Assembly (NCBI GenBank): GCA_002287035.1
Contig: NSKG01000005.1
Coordinates: forward strand, 248,001 to 312,000
Reading direction: 5' to 3'
DNA: 64,000 bases
Origin: Pseudomonas sp. WN033
GTDB taxonomy: Bacteria > Pseudomonadota > Gammaproteobacteria > Pseudomonadales > Pseudomonadaceae
Below, piece by piece: positions 46,805 through 57,322 of this stretch (its first letter is position 1; the number at the start of each line of letters is the position of its first letter). The notes under the pieces were generated by a model that was not told where the DNA came from, searched no databases, and saw only the letters and a program-made list of their open reading frames with translations. The position numbers were made by a program, and so were the translations under genes.

Positions 46805-48334
46805 ATGCAATCGCTCAACTTGCACCTGAAAATCCTTATCTTCATTCTTGTAAGCCTTGGCCTGCTGATTACCGGATATCAGATCGTCGTGCTCGACATT
46901 CCGGTCAAGGAAGACGAAACCGACGATATCTGGAGCCTCGACGCCAAGTTCGAATTTCAGGCCAGCAGCGGCGTCCCTATTAAGGCTCAGATGTTCATTC
47001 CGCCACTGAATCAGGACTACATCAGCCTTAACGAAAGCTTCATTTCCAACAATTACGGGGTCAGTATCAACCAGGTGCAGAGCAATCGCCGGGTAACCTG
47101 GTCAGCCCGCCGCGCCAGTGGCACCCAGACCCTGTACTACCGCCTGGTGCTGACCAAGCGCTACAGCACCGCCCCCACGGTCGCGCCGCCGCCTCCAGCA
47201 CGCCAGCCGATCGCTCTGGATGGCCCCGAGCAGGTCGCTGCCGATGCATTGATCAGTCCGATCCGCCAGCACTCGGCCGACATCGAAACCTTCATCAGTG
47301 AAACCATTCGCCGGGTTAATGACATCACCGACGACAACGTCAAGCTGCTGCTTGGCGGCAGTGCCAGTGCGCTGGACAAGGCCCGGGTAATCGACGTGCT
47401 GCTGTCCAATGCGCGGATCCCACTGGAGCTGGTACATACCATTCGCCTGGAAAGCACGGCCAATCAGGAGCCGGAGCTGTGGCTGCGTAGCCATAATGGC
47501 GAGCGCTGGCTGTATTACCACCCGGAAACCGGCCAGCAAGGCATCCCCGACAACCGTCTGATCTGGTGGACCGGCAGCCAGCCGCTGTTCAACCTTGAAG
47601 GCGGCCGCCAGGGCCGCGTCAGCTTCACCATCAACAACAGTGAGATGAACGCTCTGCGCCTGGCCAAGATGACCACTGAGAATCGCGCCTCGGCACTGCT
47701 CGAATACTCGCTCTATGGCCTGCCGTTGCATGCCCAGCATGTCTATAAGGTAATGATCATGATCCCGGTCGGGGTACTGGTGATTCTGATTCTGCGCAAC
47801 CTGATCGGCATCCAGACTCTGGGGACCTTTACCCCGGTACTGATCGCCCTGGCCTTCCGCGAGACCCAGGTTGGCTGGGGTATCGTGCTGTTCACCCTGA
47901 TTACCGCGCTGGGCCTGTCACTGCGCTCCTACCTTGAACACCTGAAGCTGCAGATGCTGCCACGCCTGTCGATCGTATTGACCTTCGTGGTGCTGGTCAT
48001 CGCCGCCATCAGTCTGTTCAGTCATAAGCTCGGCATCGAGCGGGCGCTGTCGGTATCGCTGTTCCCGATGGTGATCCTGACCATGACCATTGAGCGCCTG
48101 TCGATCACCTGGGAAGAACGTGGTGGCAGCCATTCGTTCAAGGTCGCACTCGGCACGCTGGTCGCTGCTACCCTCGCGCACCTGTTGATGAGTATTCCGG
48201 AGCTGACCTACTTCGTCTTTACCTTCCCGGCAATCTTGCTGGTACTGGTCGGTTTCATGCTGGCGATGGGACGGTATCGCGGCTACCGGCTGACCGAACT
48301 GATGCGCTTCAAGGCGTTGACCCAACAGGGCTGA
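46805..48334 (+). CDS. Inactive-transglutaminase/7TM membrane protein (UUP1-like)
   Basis: 509 residues. An N-terminal helix (about 7-27) anchors a large periplasmic part: first a beta-rich region (DDIWSLDAKFEFQASSGVPI), a proline stretch, then a transglutaminase-like fold (ALDKARVIDVLLSNARIPLE...LWLRSHNGERWLYYHPETG) in which no Cys is present at the catalytic position. Six or seven membrane helices follow from about residue 315. This matches the inactive transglutaminase-7TM family paired with RimK-like ATP-grasp ligases. ATG 46805 is preferred (GGGAAG upstream) over GTG 46778. The partner ligase starts 9 bp downstream. Confidence 0.85.
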   Translation: MQSLNLHLKILIFILVSLGLLITGYQIVVLDIPVKEDETDDIWSLDAKFEFQASSGVPIKAQMFIPPLNQDYISLNESFISNNYGVSINQVQSNRRVTWSARRASGTQTLYYRLVLTKRYSTAPTVAPPPPARQPIALDGPEQVAADALISPIRQHSADIETFISETIRRVNDITDDNVKLLLGGSASALDKARVIDVLLSNARIPLELVHTIRLESTANQEPELWLRSHNGERWLYYHPETGQQGIPDNRLIWWTGSQPLFNLEGGRQGRVSFTINNSEMNALRLAKMTTENRASALLEYSLYGLPLHAQHVYKVMIMIPVGVLVILILRNLIGIQTLGTFTPVLIALAFRETQVGWGIVLFTLITALGLSLRSYLEHLKLQMLPRLSIVLTFVVLVIAAISLFSHKLGIERALSVSLFPMVILTMTIERLSITWEERGGSHSFKVALGTLVAATLAHLLMSIPELTYFVFTFPAILLVLVGFMLAMGRYRGYRLTELMRFKALTQQG

Positions 48335-48343
48335 GGAAACCGC

Positions 48344-49378
48344 ATGTTCTTCCTGAAAACCTTGAAAGCGCTCAAAGCCCATGGCGTCATGGGCATCAAC
48401 CGCCGCAATGCCGACTATGTGCTCAAGTACAACAAGCGGCATCTGTATCCGGTGGTCGATGACAAGATTCTTACCAAGGAGCGCGCCATCGCTGCCGGCA
48501 TTCATGTGCCGGAACTGTACGGGATCATTGAAACCGAGAAGGATTTCGACAAGTTCGATTCGATTGTCGACAAACACAAGGACTTCGTTATCAAGCCGGC
48601 CCAGGGCGCCGGCGGCGACGGCATCATCGTCATCGCCGATCGCTACGAAGGCATGTTCAAGACCGTATCGGGCAAGATCATCAGCCGCGACGAAATTGGC
48701 CACCACATATCCAGCATCCTGTCCGGACTGTACTCGCTGGGTGGTCACCGTGACCGGGTAATCATTGAATACCGAGTCACCCCTGACCCGATCTTCAAAA
48801 GCATCAGCTATGAAGGCGTACCGGACATTCGCATCATCGTGCTGATGGGCTATCCGGTGATGGCCATGGTGCGCCTGCCGACCCGCCAATCCAGTGGCAA
48901 GGCCAACCTGCACCAGGGCGCGATCGGGGTCGGTGTCGATCTGGCTACCGGCATAACCCTAAAGGGTACCTGGCTGAACAAGAAGATCAGCAAACACCCC
49001 GACACCGCCAACCCGGTCGATGGTGTACAGCTGCCGGATTGGGACGGTTTCATGACCCTGGCAGCATCCTGTTACGAGTTGTCCGGCCTGGGTTACATCG
49101 GCGTCGATCTGGTGCTGGACCAGGATCAGGGTCCGCTGATTCTGGAGCTAAACGCTCGCCCAGGCCTGAATATCCAGATTGCCAACGATGCCGGCCTGAC
49201 CCATCGCTGCCATGCCGTCGAACGCCATCTGGCAGCACTGAAAAAGACCGGCCATGAGCCAGAAACACCTGAGCAGCGCGTGGCCTACGCCCAAAAGCAC
49301 TTTAGCCAGCCGCGCTCAATCAAGCCCGAAGAGCCCCCGGCAAGCCCGGAGCCCAGCAACTCCGAACCCCCTGCATGA
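48344..49378 (+). CDS. RimK-like ATP-grasp amino-acid ligase (alpha-L-glutamate ligase-like)
   Basis: 344 residues. ATP-grasp features: DKILTKERAIAAGIHVPELY (pre-ATP-grasp), KPAQGAGGDGIIVIADR (glycine-rich loop, about 85-100), GVDLVLDQDQGPLILELNARPGL with the metal-binding Glu/Asn near 265-280. Such enzymes form peptide or amide bonds through an acyl-phosphate; RimK adds glutamates. The tail after 320 is proline/glutamate rich and disordered. Gene pairing with the 7TM protein (9 bp) implies a membrane-linked peptide modification. The retropepsin-like protease often found with this pair is not adjacent. Substrate unknown. Confidence 0.85.
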   Translation: MFFLKTLKALKAHGVMGINRRNADYVLKYNKRHLYPVVDDKILTKERAIAAGIHVPELYGIIETEKDFDKFDSIVDKHKDFVIKPAQGAGGDGIIVIADRYEGMFKTVSGKIISRDEIGHHISSILSGLYSLGGHRDRVIIEYRVTPDPIFKSISYEGVPDIRIIVLMGYPVMAMVRLPTRQSSGKANLHQGAIGVGVDLATGITLKGTWLNKKISKHPDTANPVDGVQLPDWDGFMTLAASCYELSGLGYIGVDLVLDQDQGPLILELNARPGLNIQIANDAGLTHRCHAVERHLAALKKTGHEPETPEQRVAYAQKHFSQPRSIKPEEPPASPEPSNSEPPA

Positions 49379-49389
49379 CGACACCGTAA

Positions 49390-50712
49390 ATGCACTACCG
49401 ACTCACTGAGCTGGGTTATCAGCCCAGGCTTGATGCCTGGCTGCCCAGCGTGCGTGACCTTGGCCATCCGGTCCTGCTGGACTCGGCTACCCCCTCTCAG
49501 CTGGGCCGCTACAGCCTGCTGAGCGCCGGCCCAAGCCAGATACTCGAACCACTGGATGCAGAACACGGCCGGAAAACACTTGCTCGCCTGCGTCAACTGC
49601 TGGCCGATCTTGGCCCGGCATCCTGGCCCGGCCAGCCCCTGCCCTTTGGCGCCGGAGCCCTGGGTTATGTCAGCTATGATTTCGGTCGACACCTGGAGGC
49701 CCTGCCCGAGCTAGCCAAAGCCGATATCCGGCTACCCGACCTGCGTATGGGCATATACCTGTGGGCGCTGCTGAGCGATCACCAGCAGCGCCGAAGCTGG
49801 CTGGTAAGTCATCCACGCCTGCCGAACAGCGAGCACGAGGCCATTCTCGAACGCCTGCGCACCAGCGCTGTCGCACCAGCCCCCTTCCGTCTGACCAGTG
49901 CGTTCCAGGCCGAGCAACGCCGTACTGATTACCAGCAGGCCTTTGAGCGCATTCAGCACTACATTCAGGCCGGCGACTGCTACCAGATCAATCTGGCTCA
50001 ACGTTTCAGCGCAGACTGCAGTGGCGATCCCTGGAGCGCCTGGCAACGCCTGCGCCAAGCCTGCCCGACTCCGTTTTCCGCCTACCTGGAAAGTCCTGAC
50101 GGCACCCTGCTCTGCCTGTCACCGGAACGTTTTCTGCAGGTTCATGACGGCCATGTAGAGACCCGCCCGATCAAGGGTACCCGTGGGCGTGGCGCAACAC
50201 CGGAACAGGACCAGGCTCTGGCCGAAGAGCTACTTGAATGCCTCAAGGACCGAGCGGAAAATCTGATGATCGTTGACCTGCTACGCAATGACTTGGGCCG
50301 CAGCTGCCGGCCCGGCAGTGTCCGGGTCCCCAAGCTGTTCGCCCTGGAAACCTATCCCAACGTTCATCATCTGGTCAGCAGCGTAACCGGCGAGCTGGCC
50401 GAAGGTCAGGACGCACTCGACCTGCTGGCCGCCGCCTTCCCCGGCGGATCGATCACCGGAGCACCGAAAATTCGCGCAATGCAGATCATCGAGGAACTCG
50501 AACCAGTCCGACGCAGCCTGTATTGCGGCAGCATCGGCTATATCGGCTGTGAAGGCCAGATGGACCTGAATATCGCCATCCGCACCCTGATTCATCAGGA
50601 TGACCGACTCTATCTCTGGGGCGGTGGTGGTATCGTCGCAGACTCGGAGGCGGAAGCCGAATACCAGGAAACCCTGACCAAGGTCGGGGTACTGATGGAA
50701 GCGCTGAGCTAA
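49390..50712 (+). CDS. pabB: Aminodeoxychorismate synthase component I
   Basis: 440 residues, chorismate-binding family. The RPIKGTRGRG motif carries the Lys that distinguishes PabB from anthranilate synthase; DLLRNDLGRSCRPGSV and GGSITGAPKIRAMQIIEELE complete the active site. It makes 4-amino-4-deoxychorismate for folate. It follows the ligase gene by 11 bp. Its TAA stop coincides with the CTAA that borders the repeat element starting at 50713. Confidence 0.94.
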   Translation: MHYRLTELGYQPRLDAWLPSVRDLGHPVLLDSATPSQLGRYSLLSAGPSQILEPLDAEHGRKTLARLRQLLADLGPASWPGQPLPFGAGALGYVSYDFGRHLEALPELAKADIRLPDLRMGIYLWALLSDHQQRRSWLVSHPRLPNSEHEAILERLRTSAVAPAPFRLTSAFQAEQRRTDYQQAFERIQHYIQAGDCYQINLAQRFSADCSGDPWSAWQRLRQACPTPFSAYLESPDGTLLCLSPERFLQVHDGHVETRPIKGTRGRGATPEQDQALAEELLECLKDRAENLMIVDLLRNDLGRSCRPGSVRVPKLFALETYPNVHHLVSSVTGELAEGQDALDLLAAAFPGGSITGAPKIRAMQIIEELEPVRRSLYCGSIGYIGCEGQMDLNIAIRTLIHQDDRLYLWGGGGIVADSEAEAEYQETLTKVGVLMEALS

Positions 50713-50870
50713 GGAAGCACTGATTGAATCGAGTTCAGTGTTGGCCGATTGCCACTGACCTGTTCTGGACACGCCGTGAACCCATCCCTGGGGGCTCGTA
50801 GATGCCATCCCTGGCATCTAACGGTCCAGAACAGCTCAGCGCCAACCGCCCACCAAACTTTCGTGCAATT
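50713..50870 (-). mobile_element. MITE-like element, copy 1 (right end degraded)
   Basis: About 158 bp that align, in reverse-complement orientation, with the complete element at 59201-59373. Starts GGAAGCACTGATT directly after a CTAA and shares the internal GACACGCCGTGAACCCATCC block, a GATGCC/GGCATC hairpin and flanking CTGTTCTGGAC / GTCCAGAACAG arms. The opposite terminal repeat is missing; similarity stops at about 50870, 13 bp before the thrH stop. It lies between convergent pabB and thrH, where it can also fold as a terminator-like structure. Confidence 0.75.
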
Positions 50871-50882
50871 TTCCCCGAAAAT

Positions 50883-51500
50883 TTAGAGCGAAAGCGTGCG
50901 ATTCGACGCCTTGATGAACTCTTTCTTCAAATCTTCATAAGTGTGCACCGCCGGGAACTGCGGGAATTCGGCAATCACGTTGTCCGGGGCGTGGAACAGG
51001 ATGCCGGCGTGGGCTTCGGACAGCATGGTGGTGTCGTTGTAGGAGTCGCCAGCGGCGATGATCCGGTAGTACAGGCTCTTGAGCGCAATAACAGACTGAC
51101 GCTTGGGATCCTTCTGGCGCAGTTGATAATCCACCACCCGGTCGCTCTCGTCGGCAATCAGACGATGACACAGCAGGGTCGGAAAACCGAGCTGACGCAT
51201 CAACGGCTGCGAAAATTCGTAGAAAGTATCGGACAGAATCACGACCTGAAAGCGCTCGCGCAGCCAGTCAACGAACTCCACCGCGCCGTCCAGCGGCTTG
51301 AGGGTGGCGATCACTTCCTGAATATCACCCAGCTTGAGACCGTGCTGATCGAGAATGCCCAGGCGTTGCTTCATCAGCACGTCGTAGTCGGGAATATCCC
51401 GGGTAGTCGCCTTCAACTCTTCGATACCGGTTTTCTCGGCAAAGGCAATCCAGATTTCCGGTACCAGTACCCCTTCAAGGTCAAGGCAGGCGATTTCCAC
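50883..51500 (-). CDS. thrH: Phosphoserine phosphatase/homoserine phosphotransferase ThrH
   Basis: 205 residues, HAD superfamily. Motif I DLEGVLVPE (Asp7, with Glu9 in place of the usual Asp, as in ThrH), motif II SDTFYEF, motif III Lys in RQKDPKRQ, motif IV AAGDSYNDTTML. In P. aeruginosa ThrH dephosphorylates phosphoserine and can pass the phosphate to homoserine. It is monocistronic, convergent with pabB across the repeat element. Confidence 0.93.
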   Translation of the reverse strand: MEIACLDLEGVLVPEIWIAFAEKTGIEELKATTRDIPDYDVLMKQRLGILDQHGLKLGDIQEVIATLKPLDGAVEFVDWLRERFQVVILSDTFYEFSQPLMRQLGFPTLLCHRLIADESDRVVDYQLRQKDPKRQSVIALKSLYYRIIAAGDSYNDTTMLSEAHAGILFHAPDNVIAEFPQFPAVHTYEDLKKEFIKASNRTLSL

Positions 51501-51720
51501 GGGCAGCTCCTGATGTGATCGATGAAATGGCCGACAATCTACCGGCTAAGCGCCTGCGACGCAATGCCAGTCCAAGTGAACAAACGCGCCTGTTAGCCCG
51601 CCTGAAGATAGCTAAAAGACATAAAAATATAACTAAATAAAAGAGGATGGACTAAGCCGGGCTTTGTTAGACTTCGTTCAAAACAGCGGCACATTGACCG
51701 CCTGGAAGGAAACGAGCCTG

Positions 51721-52452
51721 ATGACCAAGACATTCGATCCCGCCGAACTGGCCGAAAGCTACGCCGGCAAATCCCCCCAGGACATACTCAAACTGGCCTT
51801 TGAGCACTTTGATAATCTGTGGCTGTCGTTCAGTGGCGCCGACGATATCGTAGTGCTGGACATGGCCTGGAAGATTAACCCTGCCATCAAGGTGTTCACC
51901 CTGGATACCGGCCGCCTGCACCCGGAAACCTACCAGTTTCTGGAAAAAGTCCGCGAGCATTACGGCATCGCCCTGGAAGTACTTTCCCCCGAGCATCAGG
52001 CCCTGGAAGCCTATGTGAAGGAAAAAGGGCTGTTCGATTTCTACAAGAGCGGCCACGGCGAATGCTGCGGTATCCGCAAGATCGCCCCGCTGCGGCGCAA
52101 GCTGGCAACCGTCGATGCCTGGATCACTGGCCAGCGCCGCGACCAGAGCCCCGGTACCCGCAGCCACGTGCCGGTAATCGAGCAGGACGAGGCATTCGGC
52201 AGCGAAGCGCATCCGCTGATCAAGTTCAACCCGCTGGCCAACTACAGCAGCGAAGATGTATGGAACTACATCCGCATGCTGGAGATTCCTTATAACCCGC
52301 TGCACGAGCGCGGCTTTATCAGCATCGGCTGCGAGCCCTGCACCCGTGCGGTACTGCCAAATCAGCACGAGCGTGAAGGCCGCTGGTGGTGGGAAGAAGC
52401 CACCCAGAAAGAATGCGGCCTGCATGCCGGCAACCTGATCGCCAAAAGCTGA
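51721..52452 (+). CDS. cysH: Adenylylsulfate (APS) reductase CysH
   Basis: 243 residues. P-loop-like [28 protein letters not shown], and the cysteine pairs ECCGIRK and GCEPCTR that hold a [4Fe-4S] cluster, marking APS rather than PAPS reductase. It reduces APS to sulfite in assimilatory sulfate reduction. ATG 51721 is chosen (homologue start [18 protein letters not shown] upstream) over in-frame 51664. The neighbouring cysB encodes its likely activator. Confidence 0.94.
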   Translation: MTKTFDPAELAESYAGKSPQDILKLAFEHFDNLWLSFSGADDIVVLDMAWKINPAIKVFTLDTGRLHPETYQFLEKVREHYGIALEVLSPEHQALEAYVKEKGLFDFYKSGHGECCGIRKIAPLRRKLATVDAWITGQRRDQSPGTRSHVPVIEQDEAFGSEAHPLIKFNPLANYSSEDVWNYIRMLEIPYNPLHERGFISIGCEPCTRAVLPNQHEREGRWWWEEATQKECGLHAGNLIAKS

Positions 52453-52470
52453 CCTGATTCCCGCGCAAGA

Positions 52471-53528
<1,058 letters not shown>

Positions 53529-53652
53529 TTAGACCATCTGTAACTGAAATGATTGGTCCGCCGACAAAATAACCGACCGCTGGTCAGCCAAAAAGCGTTA
53601 AGGGTCTTTTTTCGCCTCGTCAGACCGGTGGAAACAGTTTGAGTCCAGGTGC

Positions 53653-54564
53653 TTAACTGGTTTTACGCAGATTACTGATACCGTGCGGCACATGCCCGGT
53701 CGGGACCACCCCTACGGCTCGCTGACAATGCCCCTCCTGGTCATCGAAGAACAGATCTGCTCCGAAGGCGCGCAGAAACTCGGACTTATCGAGCCCGCCG
53801 AGAAACAGCGATTCGTCCAGGCGGATATCCCACTCGCGCAGGGTTCGAATTACCCGCTCATGGGCCGGTGCCCCACGCGCGGTAACCAGCGCAGTACGGA
53901 TTGGACAGTCATCGACACCGAACTCGGTCTGGATCCGGTTCAGAGCGGCCAGGAAATGCTTGAACGGCCCGCCGGCCAGCGGCTCCCGCGCGGCGGCCCG
54001 CTCGCTCGCCTGAAAGGCCTCAAGTCCATCGCGCTGAAACACTTGCTCGGATTCATCGGAGAACAGTACCGCATCGCCATCGAATGCAATACGCAACTCG
54101 TCACCGGTATCGCGCGGACGTCCGGAGGGCAGAATGGTCGCAGCGGCAAACCCCGCTTCCAGGGTGCTTCGGACATCGTCGGCATGGGTCGAGAGAAACA
54201 GATGACAACCAAAGGCCGGGATATAGGTGAACGGGCTGCGACCGCCAGCAAAGGCAGCCCGGGTAATCCCGAGCTGATAATGCTGGATCGAGTTGAAGAC
54301 TCGCAGACCGGTATCAGCACTGTTGCGCGACAACAGCACCACCTCTACCCGGCTTTCGCCTTCCAGCAGGCTGTTGATCCGTAGCAGCTTCTGCACCAGT
54401 TGAAAGGCTTCGCCGGGGGCCAGCGGTTCGTCTTCACGCGCTATCTGGTATTGCCGGTAAGCTTCCAGCCCTTCCTGCTCGTAGACCTGATGACTGTCAT
54501 CCAGATCGAACAAGGCTCGCGAGGAGATCGCGATCACCAACTTGTCACCGAGCAGTACGGGCAT
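53653..54564 (-). CDS. 5'-nucleotidase (cN-I-like family)
   Basis: 303 residues of the bacterial 5'-nucleotidase family related to cytosolic 5'-nucleotidase I, with a HAD-like core: an N-terminal AISSRALFDLDDSHQVYEQEGLEAY, a second similar AFDGDAVLFSDESEQVFQRDG with the acidic motif, LLSRNSADTGLRVFNSI, and FLGGLDKSEFLRAFGADLFFDDQ. It should dephosphorylate nucleoside monophosphates. The ATG at 54564 has AGGAGG 5 nt upstream, so an in-frame TTG 15 bp earlier is rejected. It follows the PanE-like gene by 20 bp. Confidence 0.85.
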   Translation of the reverse strand: MPVLLGDKLVIAISSRALFDLDDSHQVYEQEGLEAYRQYQIAREDEPLAPGEAFQLVQKLLRINSLLEGESRVEVVLLSRNSADTGLRVFNSIQHYQLGITRAAFAGGRSPFTYIPAFGCHLFLSTHADDVRSTLEAGFAAATILPSGRPRDTGDELRIAFDGDAVLFSDESEQVFQRDGLEAFQASERAAAREPLAGGPFKHFLAALNRIQTEFGVDDCPIRTALVTARGAPAHERVIRTLREWDIRLDESLFLGGLDKSEFLRAFGADLFFDDQEGHCQRAVGVVPTGHVPHGISNLRKTS

Positions 54565-54584
54565 GGCGCCTCCTGGCAAAGGGG

Positions 54585-55544
54585 TCAGTCAGCGGCCAGG
54601 TACCTGTCCTGAATGAACCGCAGCATCTGCAACAATGCCTCGGTTTTCGGCATCGCGCAACCGGCGCGGGCGGCCTTTTCCAACGCTTTGCCGTACAGAT
54701 TGTCCAGCTCCATCGGACGCTTGTGCAGCCAGTCGTGGTACATGCTGGGTTGATAGTCCGGCATGGTGTGAGTGTGTTTGAGCAGTTTTTCCGGGTATTG
54801 CTCCGGCATGCTGTAGCCTTGAGCCTCGGCAGCACTGACGATCTCGGCCATCAGATCACGAATCAACTGCCAACTGGCCGGGTTATCGAGCAGCGCCTTG
54901 GTGCCGCCGTTGAGCAGCACGGAAACGCCATTGAAAGCCGCATTCCAAACCAGCTTCTGCCAACGCGCTGCCTCCAGGTTGGCGGCCTCCCGAGCCTTGA
55001 TACCTGCCTCACGGAACAGCCCCGCCCCCTCGCTCAGCACAGCGGCTCGCGCCGCAGTGTCGCTGGCCGGGCCACTATGGTAGGCCAGGTCGATCAGGCC
55101 ATTGTCCTGATGCACCACCACACCGGGCGCGGTGCGGTACAGGCAGACATAACACAACCCGGCGATCAGATGCAGGTCATCAGGCAGCAGTGGCCGCAGG
55201 TCGGCCTCGTTATCGAGCCCATTCTGCAGCAACACCACCTTGGCCCCTGGTGCCGCAGCCTTGGCAATGATCGGCGCCAACTCAGCATTAGTGGTCGACT
55301 TGGCACCCACCAGCAACCAGTCACAGGCCGGCATGTCGGTCACGTCGCGATAGGCCTGTACCGGATTGAGGTTGAGCATTCCGTGCACCCAACTGTCGAC
55401 GGTCAGCCCCTTGTCGACTACCGCCTGATACTCACTGCGCAACAAAAAGTGTACGTCCTGGCCGCTCCGGGCCAGCATCAGGCCGTAGAAGCCGCCGATG
55501 GCGCCCGTACCGATAACCCCGATTCTTGGCATGCTGCTTTGCAT
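54585..55544 (-). CDS. 2-dehydropantoate 2-reductase family protein (PanE/ApbA)
   Basis: 319 residues. Rossmann GVIGTGAIGGFYGLMLARSG (about 10-29), the conserved GAKSTTNAEL, LLQNGLDNE, and the C-terminal ketopantoate-reductase domain with the catalytic Lys in ARWQKLVWNAAFNGVSVL. It probably reduces ketopantoate for coenzyme A synthesis, but PanE paralogues with other 2-oxoacid substrates are common, so no symbol is given. It is the first of a two-gene unit with the 5'-nucleotidase. Confidence 0.87.
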   Translation of the reverse strand: MQSSMPRIGVIGTGAIGGFYGLMLARSGQDVHFLLRSEYQAVVDKGLTVDSWVHGMLNLNPVQAYRDVTDMPACDWLLVGAKSTTNAELAPIIAKAAAPGAKVVLLQNGLDNEADLRPLLPDDLHLIAGLCYVCLYRTAPGVVVHQDNGLIDLAYHSGPASDTAARAAVLSEGAGLFREAGIKAREAANLEAARWQKLVWNAAFNGVSVLLNGGTKALLDNPASWQLIRDLMAEIVSAAEAQGYSMPEQYPEKLLKHTHTMPDYQPSMYHDWLHKRPMELDNLYGKALEKAARAGCAMPKTEALLQMLRFIQDRYLAAD

Positions 55545-55785
55545 ATCACCCTCTTCTTGTCATGTGCATGGTCCGACTGGACGTCATGGTAATCGTCTTT
55601 GCAAGCTCGAGACCGTCAGCCACGCGACAAAGCTGACGTCCGATCCAAACCATCAATCGACCCAATAGTAGCAAGTTGGGGTAGCCTGGCGCGGCAAGCT
55701 TGATTAAGCTGTCAGCCACCCTGGAGCCTCCATAATATTGAACCAAGGCGCCGCTGGCTGCCTGACAAACCTGCTGAGACTGATG

Positions 55786-56862
55786 ATGGCCGACTTACCA
55801 ATCGATGACCTTAACATCGCTTCGAACGAAGTACTGATCACACCCGCCCAACTCAAAGCCAAAATTCCGCTGACACCGGCCGCCCAGGCGACCATCAGCG
55901 ATAGCCGCCAGGTTATTCGCGACATTCTCGATGGTAAGGACCAACGCCTGTTCATCGTCATTGGCCCCTGCTCCATCCACGATGTCGAAGCCGCCAAGGA
56001 CTACGCCCAGCGCTTGAAAAAGCTGGCCGAGGAAGTTAGCGATACCCTGTATCTGGTCATGCGGGTCTATTTTGAAAAACCGCGTACCACCGTGGGCTGG
56101 AAAGGTCTGATCAACGACCCCTACCTGGATGACTCGTTCAAGATCGAAGATGGCCTGCACATTGGCCGGCAACTGCTGCGCGACTTGAGTGAGATGGGCC
56201 TGCCGACCGCGACCGAAGCGCTCGACCCAATCTCCCCACAGTACCTGCAGGACCTGATCTCCTGGTCTGCCATCGGCGCCCGTACCACCGAATCACAAAC
56301 CCACCGGGAAATGTCCTCGGGTTTGTCTTCGGCGGTTGGTTTCAAGAACGGTACCGACGGCAGCCTGACAGTGGCCATCAACGCCCTGCAATCAGTATCC
56401 AGCCCGCACCGTTTCCTGGGTATCAACCAGGATGGCCAGGTATCGATCGTAACCACCAAGGGCAACAAATACGGCCATGTGGTACTGCGCGGCGGCAATG
56501 GCAAACCGAACTATGACTCGGTCAGCGTCTCGTTGTGTGAAAAGGAACTGCAAAAGGCCGGCGTACCGCTGAACATCATGGTCGACTGCAGCCACGCCAA
56601 CTCCAATAAGGATCCGGGCTTGCAGCCACTGGTTATGGATAACGTTGCCAATCAGATTCTCGAAGGCAACAATTCGATAATCGGCCTGATGGTAGAAAGC
56701 CATATCGGCTGGGGTAATCAGTCGATTCCCCAGGATCTGTCGCAACTGCAGTACGGAGTTTCTGTGACAGACGCCTGTATCGACTGGGATACTACTGTCA
56801 GCAGCATCCGCAGCATGCACGCCAAACTCAAGGATGTTATGCCCAAGCGTCAGCGCGGCTGA
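55786..56862 (+). CDS. 3-deoxy-7-phosphoheptulonate synthase, class I
   Basis: 358 residues, class I alpha DAHP synthase (AroFGH type). Seen: VIGPCSIHD, RVYFEKPRTTVGWKG, GARTTESQTHREMSSGLS, VSIVTTKGN..HVVLRGG and metal-binding DCSHANSNKD. It condenses PEP and erythrose-4-phosphate, the first shikimate step. Two adjacent ATGs exist (55783, 55786); the second gives MADLPIDDLNIASNE, the homologue start. The N-terminal extension expected for amino-acid feedback is present. The sequence does not show which aromatic amino acid inhibits it. Confidence 0.93.
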   Translation: MADLPIDDLNIASNEVLITPAQLKAKIPLTPAAQATISDSRQVIRDILDGKDQRLFIVIGPCSIHDVEAAKDYAQRLKKLAEEVSDTLYLVMRVYFEKPRTTVGWKGLINDPYLDDSFKIEDGLHIGRQLLRDLSEMGLPTATEALDPISPQYLQDLISWSAIGARTTESQTHREMSSGLSSAVGFKNGTDGSLTVAINALQSVSSPHRFLGINQDGQVSIVTTKGNKYGHVVLRGGNGKPNYDSVSVSLCEKELQKAGVPLNIMVDCSHANSNKDPGLQPLVMDNVANQILEGNNSIIGLMVESHIGWGNQSIPQDLSQLQYGVSVTDACIDWDTTVSSIRSMHAKLKDVMPKRQRG

Positions 56863-56873
56863 TCCCGATCCTT

Positions 56874-56912
56874 AAAACGACAAACCCCGCCAAGGCGGGG
56901 TTTGTCGTTTTT
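56874..56912. terminator. Bidirectional intrinsic terminator
   Basis: 18 bp perfect stem (56874-56891 with 56894-56911) beginning with AAAA and ending with TTTTT, able to terminate both the DAHP synthase transcript and the convergent acetyltransferase transcript. Confidence 0.94.
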
Positions 56913-56922
56913 GCAATAGGAC

Positions 56923-57207
56923 TCAGGCAGTACGGGCTTCGACGAGGCGAGTCTGGCGATCCATGTACCACTCCACGTACGAGCAGGAGGGTATAACCGA
57001 GTATCCGCCCTCCTCTGCATAGCGCAGGGCATGGGCTGTCAGCCTGGCGGCCAGCCCCCTGCGGCGCAGAATACTGGGTACGAAGGTACGATAGATATCC
57101 AGCGTCTTTTTACCCAGATCCATATAGGACAAATAGGCTTTTGCGCCATCGACGACAATGTAGAACTGCTGTGCTTGCGGATCGTGCTGGATCGGCGTCA
57201 GTGGCAT
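56923..57207 (-). CDS. Small GNAT-fold N-acetyltransferase (YjdJ-like)
   Basis: 94 residues, the short GCN5-related family (Acetyltransf_CG). Seen: a FYIVVDGAKAYLSYMDLG strand pair, DIYRTFVPSILRRRGLAARL with the CoA-binding R-R-G-x-A/G pattern, and VIPSCSYVEWYMDRQ. Substrate unknown. The ATG at 57207 follows AGGAGACCGACA, a good ribosome site; the longer open frame to 57321 is not used. The gene is 115 bp downstream of the gntP-family permease and may be cotranscribed. Confidence 0.86.
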   Translation of the reverse strand: MPLTPIQHDPQAQQFYIVVDGAKAYLSYMDLGKKTLDIYRTFVPSILRRRGLAARLTAHALRYAEEGGYSVIPSCSYVEWYMDRQTRLVEARTA

Positions 57208-57322
57208 TGTCGGTCTCCTGTGGAAATCCAAAAGGGAACAGGGGAACAGTATAGACAACAAATCAGGAAAAAAATTCCACCCAATTTTTCGCTCACCGCG
57301 CGCCCGCTCCCCTACTTCCAAC

